Positions 31,201-40,335 of a stretch of DNA of 64,000 nucleotides are shown here, piece by piece. Position 1 is the first letter of the stretch, and each line of letters opens with the position of its first letter. The DNA lies in assembly GCF_000712055.1 (NCBI RefSeq), contig NZ_JOOA01000002.1:1364001-1428000 (forward strand). The letters are read 5' to 3'. The DNA is from Ruminococcus sp. HUN007 (GTDB taxonomy: Bacteria > Bacillota > Clostridia > Oscillospirales > Ruminococcaceae). The translations under genes were made by a program, and so were the position numbers. A model generated the notes under the pieces. The model had not been told where the DNA came from. It saw only the letters and a list, made by a program, of their open reading frames with translations, and searched no databases.

Positions 31201-32128
31201 CACCGTCAGACGCCATAAGTTCGCCTGTCATAGGATTTACAACAGGTCTTGAAAGAAGGTGGCCTGAAAGTCTTGAAGCAATACCGAGCTTCTTGTTGTA
31301 CTTGTAACGGCCGAACTTGCAGAGATCATATCTCTTTGCGTCGAAGAAAAGATTGTTAAGGTGTGAAAGTGCGCTTTCAACCGTAGGAGGTTCGCCCGGA
31401 CGGAGCTTTCTGTAAACGTCGAGAAGAGCGTCAGAATTGTTCTTTGTGCTGTCCTTCTGAAGAATTGTCTGGTTGAGTCTTTCGTCAGCGCCGAACATTT
31501 CTTCGATTTCTTCGTCTGTACCTACGCCGAGAGCTCTGATAAATGTTGTTATCGGAATTTTTCTGTTCTTGTCTATACGAACATAAACAACGTCGTTTGA
31601 GTCCATTTCGTATTCGAGCCACGCACCGCGGTTCGGAATAACTGTGGACTTGTAAAGGTTCTTACCTGTCTTGTCCTTCTCGAAGGCATAGTAAACACCA
31701 GGAGATCTGACAAGCTGTGATACGATAACTCGTTCCGCACCGTTGATAACGAAGGTACCGCTGTCTGTCATGAGCGGGAAGTCGCCCATAAAGATCTCGC
31801 TTTCCTTTACGTCACCGGTTTCCTTGTTCCAGAGGGTTGCAGTAACTCTGAGCGGAGCAGCATATGTAACGTCACGTTCCTTACATTCTGCGATGGAGTA
31901 TTTCGGAGTGTCGTCGATCTTATACCCTGTAAAGTTTAAGACTAAATTTCCGTTGTAGTCAGTGATTGCTGCTACATCATGGAAAACCTCTTTAAGACCC
32001 TCCTCCTTGAACCACTTGTAGGAATTTTTCTGTACCTCGATAAGGTTTGGCATTTCAAGAGCTTCATTGATCTTGCCAAAGCTCATTCTGGTATTTTTTC
32101 CGAGCTGTTTAGGCTTGACATTCACCAT
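28289..32128 (-). CDS. rpoB: RNA polymerase subunit beta
   Basis: The 1279-residue subunit shows the usual core motifs: the rifampicin region with [19 protein letters not shown], and [15 protein letters not shown] for the active centre, ending in a long acidic tail. I place the start at ATG 32126-32128, which follows AAGGAGGA by 10 bases; the frame is open to 32281 but the promoter leader lies there. It is not linked to rplL/rplJ here; comM is the divergent neighbour. Confidence 0.97.
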   Translation of the reverse strand: MVNVKPKQLGKNTRMSFGKINEALEMPNLIEVQKNSYKWFKEEGLKEVFHDVAAITDYNGNLVLNFTGYKIDDTPKYSIAECKERDVTYAAPLRVTATLWNKETGDVKESEIFMGDFPLMTDSGTFVINGAERVIVSQLVRSPGVYYAFEKDKTGKNLYKSTVIPNRGAWLEYEMDSNDVVYVRIDKNRKIPITTFIRALGVGTDEEIEEMFGADERLNQTILQKDSTKNNSDALLDVYRKLRPGEPPTVESALSHLNNLFFDAKRYDLCKFGRYKYNKKLGIASRLSGHLLSRPVVNPMTGELMASDGETISYEKALEIEQAGVMEAYVTVEVKEDYTTPTGEKKSKLVEREVKIIGNGMVDITGYVKFDVAKYGIDEKVYFKVLKEILENSADDEELEENVKNRVEELVPKHIILDDIYATISYFLNLCSGIGTVDDIDHLGNRRIRSVGELLQNQFRIGFARMERVIRERMNTQSQEMDTITPQSLVNIRPITAAIKEFFGSSPLSQFMDQTNPLAELTHKRRLSALGPGGLSRDRAGFEVRDVHYSHYGRMCPIETPEGPNIGLISYLATFARINEYGFIEAPYRKVDKATGVVTNEVVYMTADVEDNYVVAQANEPLTEDGKFARAKVNARCRDKIREFDREVVDYMDVSPKMVVSVATAMIPFLENDDANRALMGSNMQRQAVPLLKTENPIVGTGMEYKAAVDSGVCIVADCSGEVLAVSADEIVVQDENLIEHRYKLTKFKRSNQGTCINQRPIVSKGEKITKGQVLADGPATCNGEISLGKNALIGFMTWEGYNYEDAVLLNERLVREDMYTSIHIEEYEIEARDTKLGPEEITRDIPNVGDDALKDLDENGIIRIGAEVHAGDILVGKVTPKGETELTAEERLLRAIFGEKAREVRDNSLKVPHGEAGVIVDVKIFTRDNCDELSPGVNMLVRCYIAQKRKISVGDKMAGRHGNKGVVSRILPQEDMPFLPDGTPLDIVLNPLGVPSRMNIGQVLEVHLGIACKALGWKIMTPVFDGAHEEDIRECFREADKHLKMVDNPDMLFNGVDFNEDGKFQLYDGRTGEPFDNRVTVGYMYYLKLHHLVDDKIHARSVGPYSLVTQQPLGGKAQFGGQRFGEMEVWALEAYGAAYTLQEILTVKSDDTVGRVNTYEAIVKGQNVPKPSFPEAFKVLIKELQSLGLDVKVLDADQKEIDLKQTFDDDDIVPAGTAVHDSDDTSMPAADYHYDSDEADESGLSVEGEEDNPDDFADDGDADFSFDDLSAEDDNDDF

Positions 32129-32297
32129 TGGTGTCTGGTCCTCCTTCTTATTGATAGTCTGCATCAGTGGCCTGCCGGAGATCACTGAAGTCAGAAACAG
32201 AAAAAAAATGTGAAAACTATTGATTTCTTGATATATCTGTGATATACTAACCATAGTGTAACAGGGTATAAAACTCCCCATTTTGATACATTATACA

Positions 32298-32326
32298 ATT
32301 ATACTCCAAATACATGCGGTTGTCAA
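32298..32326 (-). promoter_or_regulatory. rpoB promoter (full consensus)
   Basis: TTGACA (32326-32321), 17 bases, TATAAT (32303-32298). This gives a leader of about 165 bases before the rpoB start, showing that rpoBC has a strong promoter of its own. Confidence 0.85.
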
Positions 32327-32483
32327 CCGCATCATCAAAGATTGTGAATTTATCCGTATTTTCAATTTGAAGATACGGATTTTTTGTTTATTTTCATACG
32401 CTCGTTTCTCCCGTTCATCCATATATATGGCACTATGACAATTCAGAGTAAGATAGTCCATAAAAAATATTTATTTCCGCCTA

Positions 32484-32515
32484 TTGATTTTTCTTCCATA
32501 ATATGATATTATAAT
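32484..32515 (+). promoter_or_regulatory. comM/yifB promoter
   Basis: TTGATT (32484-32489), 17 bases, TATTAT (32507-32512), with an overlapping TATAAT at 32510-32515. Confidence 0.55.
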
Positions 32516-32556
32516 TTTCAGGGAATATGTATATTTAATGGGAGGTAAAGAAAAAT

Positions 32557-34089
32557 ATGTTTTCCAAGATCAATTCAATGGGACTTTTCGGTCTCAACGC
32601 GTTCTCAGTGGATGTCGAAACTGACATCCGTATGGGCCAGCCTGCTTTTGAAATAGTCGGTCTGCCTGATACTGTCGTAAAGGAAAGCCGCGAAAGGATA
32701 AAATCCGCCATACTTGCGGGAGGGTTAAAATTTCCGAACGCCCGTGTGATGATGAACCTTGCACCGGCTGACACGAAAAAAAGCGGCTCCGTCCACGACC
32801 TTGCCATCTTCATGGGAATACTTACTGCAATGGGTGTGATCGGCGTCGATACGGACGACTGCTGTTTCATCGGCGAGGTGTCGCTGAACGGCAACGTCCG
32901 GCATGTAAACGGTGTTCTGCCGATGACACTCACGGCAATGAAAAGCGGCATAAGAAAAATTTTTGTTCCCGCCGACAATGCTTTTGAGGCTTCAGTGGTT
33001 GACGGAATAGAGGTTTATGGTGTAAAATCTATTATAGAAATAATTGCTCACTTCACCGGCGGAAAGAAGCTCAGTGTCTGTGACAGATACTCACCTGCTC
33101 CTCTGCCGGATATGAACATACCCGATTTTTCCGACATCAAGGGACAGCATTCCGCCAAGCTCGCTCTGGAGATCGCAGCTTCAGGCGGTCACAACGTACT
33201 CCTTATAGGAAGTCCGGGAAGCGGCAAGAGCATGCTCGCCAAAAGACTTCCGGGCATTCTTCCGCTCATGACCTTTGAGGAATCCATCGAAACGACCAAC
33301 ATTCACTCCATTTCCGGTCTTATCGAAAAGGACACTCCCCTTGTAACGGTCCGGCCTTTCCGTGCGCCTCATCACACCATATCGGCTGCAGGACTTGCAG
33401 GCGGAGGCACAATACCTCATCCGGGCGAGATCTCACTTGCACATAACGGAACACTGTTTCTCGATGAGCTTGCCGAGTTTGACAGAAAAACTCTCGAGAT
33501 CCTCAGACAGCCTCTTGAAGAGCAGAAAGTGACTATATCAAGAGCAAGCGGCACCATAACCTATCCTTCGTCGATAATGCTGGTCGCCGCTATGAACCCG
33601 TGCCCGTGCGGATTTTTCGGACATCCGAAGAAAAGATGCATATGCTCGCACAAACAGGTGGCGAACTACCTTTCAAAGATAAGCGGTCCCCTTCTCGACA
33701 GACTCGATCTGCACGTTGAAGTCGCACCGGTGGAATTTTCGCATCTCTCTTCTACAAAAAAAGAGGAAAGCTCGGCTTCAATACGAAAGCGCATTCAGGC
33801 CGCAAGAGAAATACAGAACGAACGCTTCAGAGGTACCGGTATCTCGTGCAACGCACGTATCACCTCCTCGAAGCTCCACGAGTTCTGCCCTCTCGACAAC
33901 GAAGCGAATTCATTCCTGTGCGGAGTTTTCGACGTAATGGGACTTTCCGCCCGCGCCTACGACAGAATACTTAAAGTATCACGCACGATCGCCGATCTCG
34001 ACGGCAGCGAAGTAATAAAAAAACGCCACATCTCCCAGGCAGTCCAGTACCGCTCACTCGACCGGAAGTACTGGAACCAGGAGGGGTAA
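32557..34089 (+). CDS. YifB/ComM family Mg-chelatase-like AAA ATPase
   Basis: The 510-residue protein has an N-terminal Lon-protease-like ChlI domain (about 1-170), an AAA domain with GSPGSGKS near residue 218, and the C-terminal Mg-chelatase domain. A four-cysteine cluster CPCGFFGHPKKRCIC is typical. In Haemophilus and Vibrio, ComM is a branch-migration helicase in natural transformation; in Clostridia the role is inferred. Start at the first ATG after GGGAGGT. Its three plus-strand followers may be co-transcribed. Confidence 0.93.
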   Translation: MFSKINSMGLFGLNAFSVDVETDIRMGQPAFEIVGLPDTVVKESRERIKSAILAGGLKFPNARVMMNLAPADTKKSGSVHDLAIFMGILTAMGVIGVDTDDCCFIGEVSLNGNVRHVNGVLPMTLTAMKSGIRKIFVPADNAFEASVVDGIEVYGVKSIIEIIAHFTGGKKLSVCDRYSPAPLPDMNIPDFSDIKGQHSAKLALEIAASGGHNVLLIGSPGSGKSMLAKRLPGILPLMTFEESIETTNIHSISGLIEKDTPLVTVRPFRAPHHTISAAGLAGGGTIPHPGEISLAHNGTLFLDELAEFDRKTLEILRQPLEEQKVTISRASGTITYPSSIMLVAAMNPCPCGFFGHPKKRCICSHKQVANYLSKISGPLLDRLDLHVEVAPVEFSHLSSTKKEESSASIRKRIQAAREIQNERFRGTGISCNARITSSKLHEFCPLDNEANSFLCGVFDVMGLSARAYDRILKVSRTIADLDGSEVIKKRHISQAVQYRSLDRKYWNQEG

Positions 34090-34125
34090 CCCACCCCTAA
34101 AAAACTTTATAAAAGGAAAATGTAC

Positions 34126-34932
34126 ATGATAAAACTTATAGCAAGCGATATGGACGGCACACTCCTCGATGACGACAAAAAACTGCCGCCTGACTTTTTC
34201 GAAATACTCGACCGGCTCGGACGGAACAACATCCAGTTTGTCGTGGCAAGCGGCCGCTCCTATCCGGCACTTACACCTATTTTCGGAAGTTACAGTGAGA
34301 ACATGAGTTTTATCTGTGACAACGGGGCCTGCATAATGGAAAAAGGCAGAAATTCCTTCACCGGCGGCATCGATCCTGATACATTAAAGGAGATCATCAC
34401 ATTCTGCCACGAAAAACTGCCGGAGGCATACCTTGTCCTCTGCGGAAAAAAAGGACTTTACTGTACCGACAGATACAAACCGCGTTCGGAAAAGGAACTT
34501 GGTTTCTACTATAACTCACGTACTGTACTCGACGATCTCACCACAGTGGATGACGTTATCTTCAAAATAGCCATCTACGACGAGAACGACCCTCAGAAAT
34601 ATTCCTATCCCGTTCTGAAAAAGATCTACGGCGACAGCCTTTCACTGGTAGTGTCAGGTCATCTGTGGATGGATATTATGCGGAAAGGCATAAGCAAGGG
34701 CTCGGCAATGAAAAGCATACAGCACTCCTCAGGAGTTTCGCACGACGAGACCATGGCATTCGGCGACTTTTACAACGACGTTGATCTGCTGAATTCCGCC
34801 GGCTTCAGCTTCGTAATGAAAAACGCAAACGAGGACATGAAAAAATACGGAAAATACATCGCGGACGACAACAACAGCGGCGGTGTGACAAAAGCCATCA
34901 GAAAATATCTCGATGAAAACGGACTGGTTTAG
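34126..34932 (+). CDS. Cof-type HAD-superfamily phosphatase
   Basis: The 268-residue protein belongs to the Cof subfamily (C2B cap) of haloacid dehalogenase phosphatases, acting on sugar phosphates or cofactor phosphates. DMDGTLLDDD supplies the nucleophile aspartate near residue 8, VASGRS is motif II, and AFGDFYNDVDLL is motif IV. I choose the ATG at 34126 (MIKLIASDMDG) because AAGGA is nine bases before it; an ATG six bases earlier is too near. Starts 36 bases after comM and ends 14 bases before ftsW/rodA. Confidence 0.92.
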   Translation: MIKLIASDMDGTLLDDDKKLPPDFFEILDRLGRNNIQFVVASGRSYPALTPIFGSYSENMSFICDNGACIMEKGRNSFTGGIDPDTLKEIITFCHEKLPEAYLVLCGKKGLYCTDRYKPRSEKELGFYYNSRTVLDDLTTVDDVIFKIAIYDENDPQKYSYPVLKKIYGDSLSLVVSGHLWMDIMRKGISKGSAMKSIQHSSGVSHDETMAFGDFYNDVDLLNSAGFSFVMKNANEDMKKYGKYIADDNNSGGVTKAIRKYLDENGLV

Positions 34933-34946
34933 GAAAGGGATCATAA

Positions 34947-36080
34947 ATGAATAACGTAAAAAAAATAGCAGCCCTTGTAAAAAAATATTTTGACAACCTC
35001 GACAAGCTGCTTCTGTTTGCAGTCTGCCTGTGTACCGTACTGGGAATAGTCCTTATCTACTCCCTTGCCGACAGCGGAACGGTCGTACACTCAGTTTACA
35101 AAACACAGGTCGGGTCCATGATAATCGGGCTTATTATCTGCATTTTCATTTCATGTTTCGACTACAAGGACTTCGCAAAGCTCTGGTTCCTGTACGTACC
35201 GGTAGCACTCGTCCCCGTTCTTCTGACTTTCACGAAGCTCGGTGTCGGTGTTGAAGGTACCGACGACGTAGCCTGGCTGAAACTCGGACCGCTGACCTTC
35301 CAGCCTGCGGAACTTCTGAAAATAGCGTTTCTTCTCTCATTTTCCTATCATCTCTACAAGGTGAAGGATGACCTCAACAACCTTATAAGCATCATTCTTC
35401 TGTGTCTGCACGCGGGGATTCCTATTGCGCTTATCATGAAACAGGGTGACCACGGAACCGCACTCGTCTTCATCATGATGTTCGTTATCATGATGTATTC
35501 CGCAGGACTTTCACTCATCTATATAATTCCTGCGATACTCGCAGTTCCGGTAGTCGGGTATTTCGCATGGCAGTACGCACTCGGTGATGTTCAGAAGGAA
35601 CGAATAATGATCCTCTTCAATCCGGGAACTGACCCTGAGGGCCTTGAATGGCAGCAGGATCTCGGACTTTCATCCCTTACAGCCGGAAACATCTTCGGAA
35701 ACGGTCTTTTCGGAAACGGAAAAAGCAATGTTCCTGAGATCTACAACGACTTCATTTTCGCCTATGTCGGATACGTATTCGGATTTGTCGGATGCCTCGC
35801 TCTCATCGTGGTGTTCGCTTTCATCTGCATCAAACTCATAGCAGACAGTCTCGTAGCCCGCGACGAACTCGGCAGGAACATCTGCATAGGTGCTTTCTCG
35901 ATAATATTCACGCACTGCGTTCTCAACATCGGCATGGTACTCAAGGTAATGCCGGTTATCGGTATCCCGCTTCCGTTCGTAAGTGCCGGAGGTACCGCGC
36001 TTGTAAGTATGTACATCGTTATCGGCATCGTCCTCAGTGCAAGGCAGCACAACCAGAAGGTCTACAGAATGTTCGCATAA
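34947..36080 (+). CDS. FtsW/RodA/SpoVE family peptidoglycan glycosyltransferase
   Basis: The 377-residue polytopic membrane protein has about ten hydrophobic segments. SEDS-family features include the FQPAELLKIAF motif, DHGTALVF, and the PxPFVSAGGTALVSMY motif near the C-terminus (residues about 343-358). SEDS proteins polymerise lipid II glycan strands with a partner class B PBP. Size and the FQPAELLKIAF motif fit RodA (elongation) slightly better than FtsW, but no mreBCD or pbp gene is present to decide. Confidence 0.93.
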   Translation: MNNVKKIAALVKKYFDNLDKLLLFAVCLCTVLGIVLIYSLADSGTVVHSVYKTQVGSMIIGLIICIFISCFDYKDFAKLWFLYVPVALVPVLLTFTKLGVGVEGTDDVAWLKLGPLTFQPAELLKIAFLLSFSYHLYKVKDDLNNLISIILLCLHAGIPIALIMKQGDHGTALVFIMMFVIMMYSAGLSLIYIIPAILAVPVVGYFAWQYALGDVQKERIMILFNPGTDPEGLEWQQDLGLSSLTAGNIFGNGLFGNGKSNVPEIYNDFIFAYVGYVFGFVGCLALIVVFAFICIKLIADSLVARDELGRNICIGAFSIIFTHCVLNIGMVLKVMPVIGIPLPFVSAGGTALVSMYIVIGIVLSARQHNQKVYRMFA

Positions 36081-36118
36081 TAAAAGCGGCACACTCTCTA
36101 TAAAATATATTTCGCACA

Positions 36119-36147
36119 AACACCGGTGTTCTTCACCGGTGTTTTTA
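36119..36147 (+). terminator. Terminator after ftsW/rodA
   Basis: AACACCGGTG and CACCGGTGTT form a strong stem with a 5-base loop followed by T5, 39 bases after the stop codon. Confidence 0.9.
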
Positions 36148-36161
36148 GTTACTTACAATCA

Positions 36162-36190
36162 TTGAATTATCGGCAGAAAAATGATATAAT
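36162..36190 (+). promoter_or_regulatory. guaA promoter
   Basis: TTGAAT (36162-36167), 17 bases, TATAAT (36185-36190). The leader of about 80 bases has two small hairpins (CCCTG/CAGGG and GATACT/AGTATC) but no purine riboswitch core that I recognise. Confidence 0.7.
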
Positions 36191-36277
36191 TTTTATATTA
36201 CCCTGATCAGACAGGGCAAACATAATCATTCTTTTTGAACGGATACTATATTACAGTATCAGAAAGGATCTTAAATT

Positions 36278-37831
36278 ATGGCAAATCAGCTATGTATCGT
36301 TCTTGACTTCGGCGGCCAGTATAATCAGCTGATCGCACGACGTGTACGTGAATGCGGTGTTTACTGCGAGATCAAAAGATATGACACACCGATCGAAGAG
36401 ATAAAGGCTCTTGATCCGGTAGCCATCATCTTCACCGGCGGTCCTAACAGCGTTTACGACATGAGTTCACCGCATATTTCAAAAGATATATTCGATATCG
36501 GCGTTCCGGTTCTCGGCATCTGCTACGGATGTCAGCTCGTTGCCTGGACACTCGGCGGCGAAGTAAAGAGCTGCGAAAAGAGCGAATACGGTAAAATAGA
36601 AATTTCACATAACAAAGGCAGTCTCATCTTCAAAGACGTTCCGGAAAAAAGCGTTGTATGGATGAGCCATACCGACTACGTAAGCAGAGTTCCGGAAGGA
36701 TTCACAGTTACTGCAGCATCTGCAGACTGTCCTGCTGCTGCATTTGAAAACGCAGAAAAGAAGTTCTACGCAGTTCAGTTCCACCCGGAAGTTACACACA
36801 GCGAATTCGGTAAAAAAATGCTCCACAACTTCCTCTACGAAGTATGCGGATGCAAGGGCGACTGGGTAATGGATGACTTCATCGAAAAGACAGTTGCAAA
36901 GCTCCGTGAACAGATCGGTGACAAGAAGGTAGTTCTCGGTCTTTCAGGCGGTGTTGACTCATCAGTTGCCGCAGGTCTTTTAAGCCGTGCTGTCGGCAAG
37001 CAGCTCACCTGCGTATTCGTTGACCAGGGTCTCATGAGAAAGGACGAAGGCGACTTCGTTGAAGAAACATTCACAAAGCTCTTCGACATGAAGTTTGTAC
37101 GTGTAAACTGCCAGAAGCAGTTCCTCGAAAAATTAAAGGGCGTTTCTGATCCTGAACAGAAGAGAAAGATCATCGGCACAGAATTCTACAAGGTATTCTG
37201 GGACAAGATCCGTGAGGAAGCTGACGGCGGATTCTTCGCACAGGGCACAATCTATCCGGACAGAATAGAATCCGGCAAGGGTAATGCCGCCGGCAAGGGC
37301 AGCACTGCTACTATCAAGACACACCACAACATGGTTGAAAAGCCTGCAGATATAAAATTCGACGGAACGATCGAACCGCTCGCAGACCTCTTCAAGGATG
37401 AAGTTCGTGCAGTCGGCGAAAAGCTCGGCATCCCGCACGACCTCGTATGGAGACAGCCGTTCCCGGGTCCGGGTCTCGGTGTAAGAATCATCGGCGAGAT
37501 CACCGAAGAAAAGATCAAAGTCCTCCAGGAAGCTGACGCAGTATTCCGCGACGAGATCAAGAAGAGCGGCATCGAAAGCGAACTCAAACAGTTCTTCGCA
37601 GTTCTCCCTGACGTAAAGACAGTAGGCGTAATGGGCGACCACCGCACATACGACCACCTCATCGCCATCAGAGCCATCACAACAGATGACTTCATGACAG
37701 CCGACTGGGCAAGAATCCCGTACGACGTCCTCGCAAGAGTTTCAAACAGACTCACAAATGAAGTTGAACACGTAAACAGAGTAGTCTACGACATAACTTC
37801 AAAGCCTCCGGGAACTGTTGAGTGGGAATAA
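36278..37831 (+). CDS. guaA: GMP synthase (glutamine-hydrolysing)
   Basis: GuaA makes GMP from XMP using glutamine. The 517-residue protein has the class I amidotransferase domain (nucleophile cysteine in GICYGCQLV near residue 85; His-Glu in FHPEVTHS), the PP-loop ATP pyrophosphatase [10 protein letters not shown] (about 222-231), and the C-terminal dimerisation domain ending [11 protein letters not shown]. The last codons are part of the attachment site of the mobile element that follows, and the full reading frame is preserved after insertion, as is usual for guaA-targeting elements. Confidence 0.98.
   Translation: MANQLCIVLDFGGQYNQLIARRVRECGVYCEIKRYDTPIEEIKALDPVAIIFTGGPNSVYDMSSPHISKDIFDIGVPVLGICYGCQLVAWTLGGEVKSCEKSEYGKIEISHNKGSLIFKDVPEKSVVWMSHTDYVSRVPEGFTVTAASADCPAAAFENAEKKFYAVQFHPEVTHSEFGKKMLHNFLYEVCGCKGDWVMDDFIEKTVAKLREQIGDKKVVLGLSGGVDSSVAAGLLSRAVGKQLTCVFVDQGLMRKDEGDFVEETFTKLFDMKFVRVNCQKQFLEKLKGVSDPEQKRKIIGTEFYKVFWDKIREEADGGFFAQGTIYPDRIESGKGNAAGKGSTATIKTHHNMVEKPADIKFDGTIEPLADLFKDEVRAVGEKLGIPHDLVWRQPFPGPGLGVRIIGEITEEKIKVLQEADAVFRDEIKKSGIESELKQFFAVLPDVKTVGVMGDHRTYDHLIAIRAITTDDFMTADWARIPYDVLARVSNRLTNEVEHVNRVVYDITSKPPGTVEWE
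37820..37829 (+). mobile_element. attL: core repeat at the guaA 3' end
   Basis: GAGTGGGAAT spans the last sense codons and first base of the guaA stop. The same ten bases recur at 47032-47041. The element side continues with a stretch (ACAAAC, GCG, AAATACGT) also present after the right copy. Confidence 0.75.
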
Positions 37832-37890
37832 TACAAATCCGTCCACAAACAGCGTAAATACGTTGATTACGCCATCGCATCAATAACAGT

Positions 37891-37928
37891 GGCAACGTTT
37901 TGGCAACAATTCTCGATTATCGGCAACA
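37891..37928 (+). promoter_or_regulatory. Left putative integrase arm-binding sites
   Basis: Three heptamers GGCAACG (37891), GGCAACA (37902) and GGCAACA (37922), the first two 11 bases apart. A matching pair lies at the right end. Confidence 0.55.
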
Positions 37929-38011
37929 GTAATAAATTTTCTGTCTTAAAAGATAAGAGCTATCTGATTCATTTACGAATCGGATAGCTCTTTTTGTTTT
38001 ATTCAGATTAG

Positions 38012-38500
38012 TTATTTTTCTTTCACTGCTCTGCGTGCAGCTTCATTCCGCTCCGCCTCCGACCTCGGATATCTGTATCGCCACTGGTCGTACTCCTCGC
38101 GGGTGATTTCCCCATTGCGGTACTTCTGAGCCATCTCTTCCCACGGTTCGAGCAGACCTGTCATTTTCGCAAAGGTCGAGCCATTCTGCCTGTTGATTCG
38201 AATACATATTTCATCATCCAGGCGGTCAATCTTGAAACCGTATAAATCTTCAAGTGCAAAAAGTGTATGCATCAAACCCGTATAGCTGTCTATGTTCGGA
38301 ACGTTCAGAGCCTCGGTCGATACATCAAGTGCGTCGGCAAGTTGTTCTATAAGATCAGTCTTTGGCGTTCTTGAACCTGATTCGTACTGTGCCATACGAA
38401 TATCAGCTGTACGTTCCGTAAAGCCGACCTGTAAGCCTAAGAACTTCTGCGTCATACCTCTGAGGTTGCGAATAAACCTTATTCTCTCTCCTATTGCCAT
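38012..38500 (-). CDS. XRE-family transcriptional regulator of the element
   Basis: The 162-residue protein begins with a helix-turn-helix domain of the Cro/CI type (about residues 5-62: IRFIRNLRGMTQKFLGLQVG, then RTADIRMAQYESGSRTP). The C-terminal half (LEPWEEMAQKYRNGEITREEYDQWRYRYP) is a short conserved tail found with element-borne repressors. ATG 38498-38500 follows GGAGGG by about 8 bases. It diverges from the excisionase-integrase operon and probably represses it and itself via three TGTTTAGTA repeats. Confidence 0.85.
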   Translation of the reverse strand: MAIGERIRFIRNLRGMTQKFLGLQVGFTERTADIRMAQYESGSRTPKTDLIEQLADALDVSTEALNVPNIDSYTGLMHTLFALEDLYGFKIDRLDDEICIRINRQNGSTFAKMTGLLEPWEEMAQKYRNGEITREEYDQWRYRYPRSEAERNEAARRAVKEK

Positions 38501-38567
38501 ATTGTTGCCCTCCGTTTTCATCAAGCAGCATACAGAAATGTACTATGCTGCCATATTTCACAAATCA

Positions 38568-38597
38568 ATTATAGCATATCTGTTTAGTATATGTCAA
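38568..38597 (-). promoter_or_regulatory. Repressor promoter
   Basis: TTGACA (38597-38592), 18 bases, TATAAT (38573-38568), reading toward the XRE gene. A TGTTTAGTA repeat (38581-38589) lies in its spacer. Confidence 0.75.
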
Positions 38598-38657
38598 GTT
38601 AGTAGAAATAAAAATGTTTAGTAATTTAGATATTGACATAACGGATTTTGTTTAGTA
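38581..38657 (+). repeat. Three TGTTTAGTA operators at 34-base intervals
   Basis: Identical nonamers start at 38581, 38615 and 38649. The outer two overlap the spacers of the leftward and rightward promoters. This suits binding sites of the adjacent XRE repressor, spaced about three helical turns apart. Confidence 0.65.
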
Positions 38658-38661
38658 TAAT
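38633..38661 (+). promoter_or_regulatory. Excisionase-integrase promoter (full consensus)
   Basis: TTGACA (38633-38638), 17 bases, TATAAT (38656-38661). The third TGTTTAGTA overlaps the spacer and the first bases of the -10 box. Confidence 0.8.
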
Positions 38662-38710
38662 AAGAATACAGCCTAACGTTTTAGAGTTAAGTCAAAGAAA
38701 GGAGCTACTC

Positions 38711-38917
38711 ATGATGACAGACAGAAATTTTATGAGAGTTGAAGACGTTGCCAGAGAGCTTGATGTTTCCAAGTCCTATGCATATAAAATAGTACAAAAG
38801 CTCAATCAGGAGCTTGAAGCTAAGGGCTACATCACGATCTCGGGCAGAGTAAACAAGCAGTACTTCCTTGAAAGAACTTGCTACGGTGGTTCTTCCGAGG
38901 ACAACGAAAGGAAGTGA
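38711..38917 (+). CDS. Excisionase-like small DNA-binding protein
   Basis: A 68-residue protein with a winged-helix/MerR-like N-terminal motif (RVEDVARELDVSKSYAYKIVQKLNQEL), ending RVNKQYFLERTCYGG. Small proteins of this kind directly before a tyrosine integrase serve as directionality factors. AAAGGAG lies seven bases before ATG 38711. The integrase starts five bases after its stop. Confidence 0.8.
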   Translation: MMTDRNFMRVEDVARELDVSKSYAYKIVQKLNQELEAKGYITISGRVNKQYFLERTCYGGSSEDNERK

Positions 38918-38921
38918 TACG

Positions 38922-40019
38922 ATGTCAGTCTACAAAGACGGTAACAAATGGCGTGTGATCTATCGTTACACCGACAGCCGTGGAGAACGCAAACAGACAC
39001 AGAAGCGTGGTTTCTCCACAAAGAAAGAAGCTCAGGCATGGGAACGTGAACAGATGAACCAAACGGAATCGCGCCTCGATATGACTTTTGAAAGCTTTTC
39101 TGAAATATACTTCGAGGATATGAAGAAGCGTCTGAAAGAGAACACATGGCACACAAAGAATCATATTCTCCGCACAAAGCTGATACCTTTCTTCAGGAAA
39201 AGAAAGATGTGCGATATTCTTCCAAAAGACGTGATTGCCTGGCAGAATGAAATGCTCGAAGGTTCTACAAAAACAGGTAAACCGTATTCACCTGTGTATC
39301 TGAAAACACTTCATAATCAGCTCAGTGCCATCTTCAATTATGCAGTAAAGTTCTATGGACTTCCGGACAATCCCGCAGCCAAAGCAGGAAATATGGGTAA
39401 AGCGAAAAACCGGGAGATGCTGTTCTGGACGCAAGAGGAATACAAGAAGTTCGCTGAAATCATGATGGACAAACCTGTTTCATTCTATGCGTTTGAAATG
39501 CTGTACTGGTGCGGTATCCGTGAGGGTGAACTTCTCGCCCTCACCCCAGCCGATTTCGATTTTGAAAAGCAGACAGTATCTATAACAAAGTCTTTTCAGC
39601 ATATCAATGGACAGGATATAATCACCGACCCGAAAACGCCAAAGAGCAACCGTGTTGTGAAGATGCCTGATTTTCTTTCTCAGGAGATACAGGATTATAT
39701 CAGTCAGCTTTACGGTATCGGTGAACATGACCGTATGTTCATGATAACCAAGAGTTATCTGCATCATGAGATGGACAGAGGGTCAAAAGAATCAGGTGTG
39801 AAGCGTATCCGCATTCATGATCTCAGACATTCGCATATCTCTCTGCTTATTGAAATGGGTTTTTCAGCTGTTGCCATCGCAGACAGAGTTGGTCACGAGA
39901 GCATTGATATTACCTATCGTTATGCACACCTGTTTCCAAGTACGCAGAATGAAATGGCAGACAGGCTCAGTGATCTCAGAACCGAAGATGAGGAAGGTGG
40001 TGAGAAAGATGTCAGCTAA
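38922..40019 (+). CDS. Tyrosine-type site-specific integrase
   Basis: The 365-residue integrase should catalyse insertion at and excision from the guaA 3' end. It has an N-terminal arm-binding domain (about 1-45), a SAM-like core-binding domain (about 58-150), and the catalytic domain with Arg200 (GIREGE), His299-Arg302 (IHDLRHSH), His325 (GHESID) and Tyr334 (TYRYAHL). ATG 38922 follows AAAGGAAG. Its C-terminus is about three-quarters identical to the broken copy at 47562-48032. It overlaps the next gene by 11 bases. Confidence 0.95.
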   Translation: MSVYKDGNKWRVIYRYTDSRGERKQTQKRGFSTKKEAQAWEREQMNQTESRLDMTFESFSEIYFEDMKKRLKENTWHTKNHILRTKLIPFFRKRKMCDILPKDVIAWQNEMLEGSTKTGKPYSPVYLKTLHNQLSAIFNYAVKFYGLPDNPAAKAGNMGKAKNREMLFWTQEEYKKFAEIMMDKPVSFYAFEMLYWCGIREGELLALTPADFDFEKQTVSITKSFQHINGQDIITDPKTPKSNRVVKMPDFLSQEIQDYISQLYGIGEHDRMFMITKSYLHHEMDRGSKESGVKRIRIHDLRHSHISLLIEMGFSAVAIADRVGHESIDITYRYAHLFPSTQNEMADRLSDLRTEDEEGGEKDVS

Positions 40020-40335
40020 GAACCTTGATAATAAAGGCAGATTCCGCAGCCGAACAATTGGCTTCCGTGTATCACCCGAAGAAGACAAGCTGATAAACTC
40101 GGCTGTTGCCCTATCAGGACTGACCAAGCAGGACTACATTATAAAACGGCTTCTCTGCCGTGATGTGATCGTGCAGGGAAACCCAAGAGTGTACAAAGCT
40201 TTGAAGAATCAGCTTGCAGAAGTCCTCGAAGAACTCAGGAGAATAGAAAACGGCTCGGCTGCGGACGATGAGCTGCTGTCAACAATACAGCTCATAACAA
40301 AAACTTTAAATGGTCTGAAAGGAGAAAGAGAATGA
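40009..40335 (+). CDS. MobC-like mobilization protein (ribbon-helix-helix)
   Basis: The 108-residue protein opens MSAKNLDNKGRFRSRTIGFRVSPEED, then LSGLTKQDYIIKRLL, a pattern of plasmid mobilization accessory proteins with an N-terminal ribbon-helix-helix fold that help relaxases at oriT. The ATG overlaps the integrase end and a GGTGG lies upstream. A close relative sits at 47255-47580 next to the integrase remnant, so the integrase-mobC pair is a conserved module. Confidence 0.75.
   Translation: MSAKNLDNKGRFRSRTIGFRVSPEEDKLINSAVALSGLTKQDYIIKRLLCRDVIVQGNPRVYKALKNQLAEVLEELRRIENGSAADDELLSTIQLITKTLNGLKGERE

Noticed and set aside
24185..32128. Many long open frames antisense to rpoB and rpoC (up to about 120 codons)
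   Set aside because: They shadow two conserved genes whose codon bias creates antisense openness; none has a ribosome site or recognisable protein features.
32129..32281. N-terminal extension of RpoB from 32281
   Set aside because: This is the transcribed leader; the residues are not RpoB-like and a good Shine-Dalgarno precedes ATG 32128.
35670..36119. Antisense 149-codon frame over ftsW/rodA
   Set aside because: Antisense to conserved membrane segments, acidic low-complexity product, no start signals.
36191..36277. Purine riboswitch in the guaA leader
   Set aside because: Only short hairpins; the conserved purine aptamer core bases and three-way junction are not visible.
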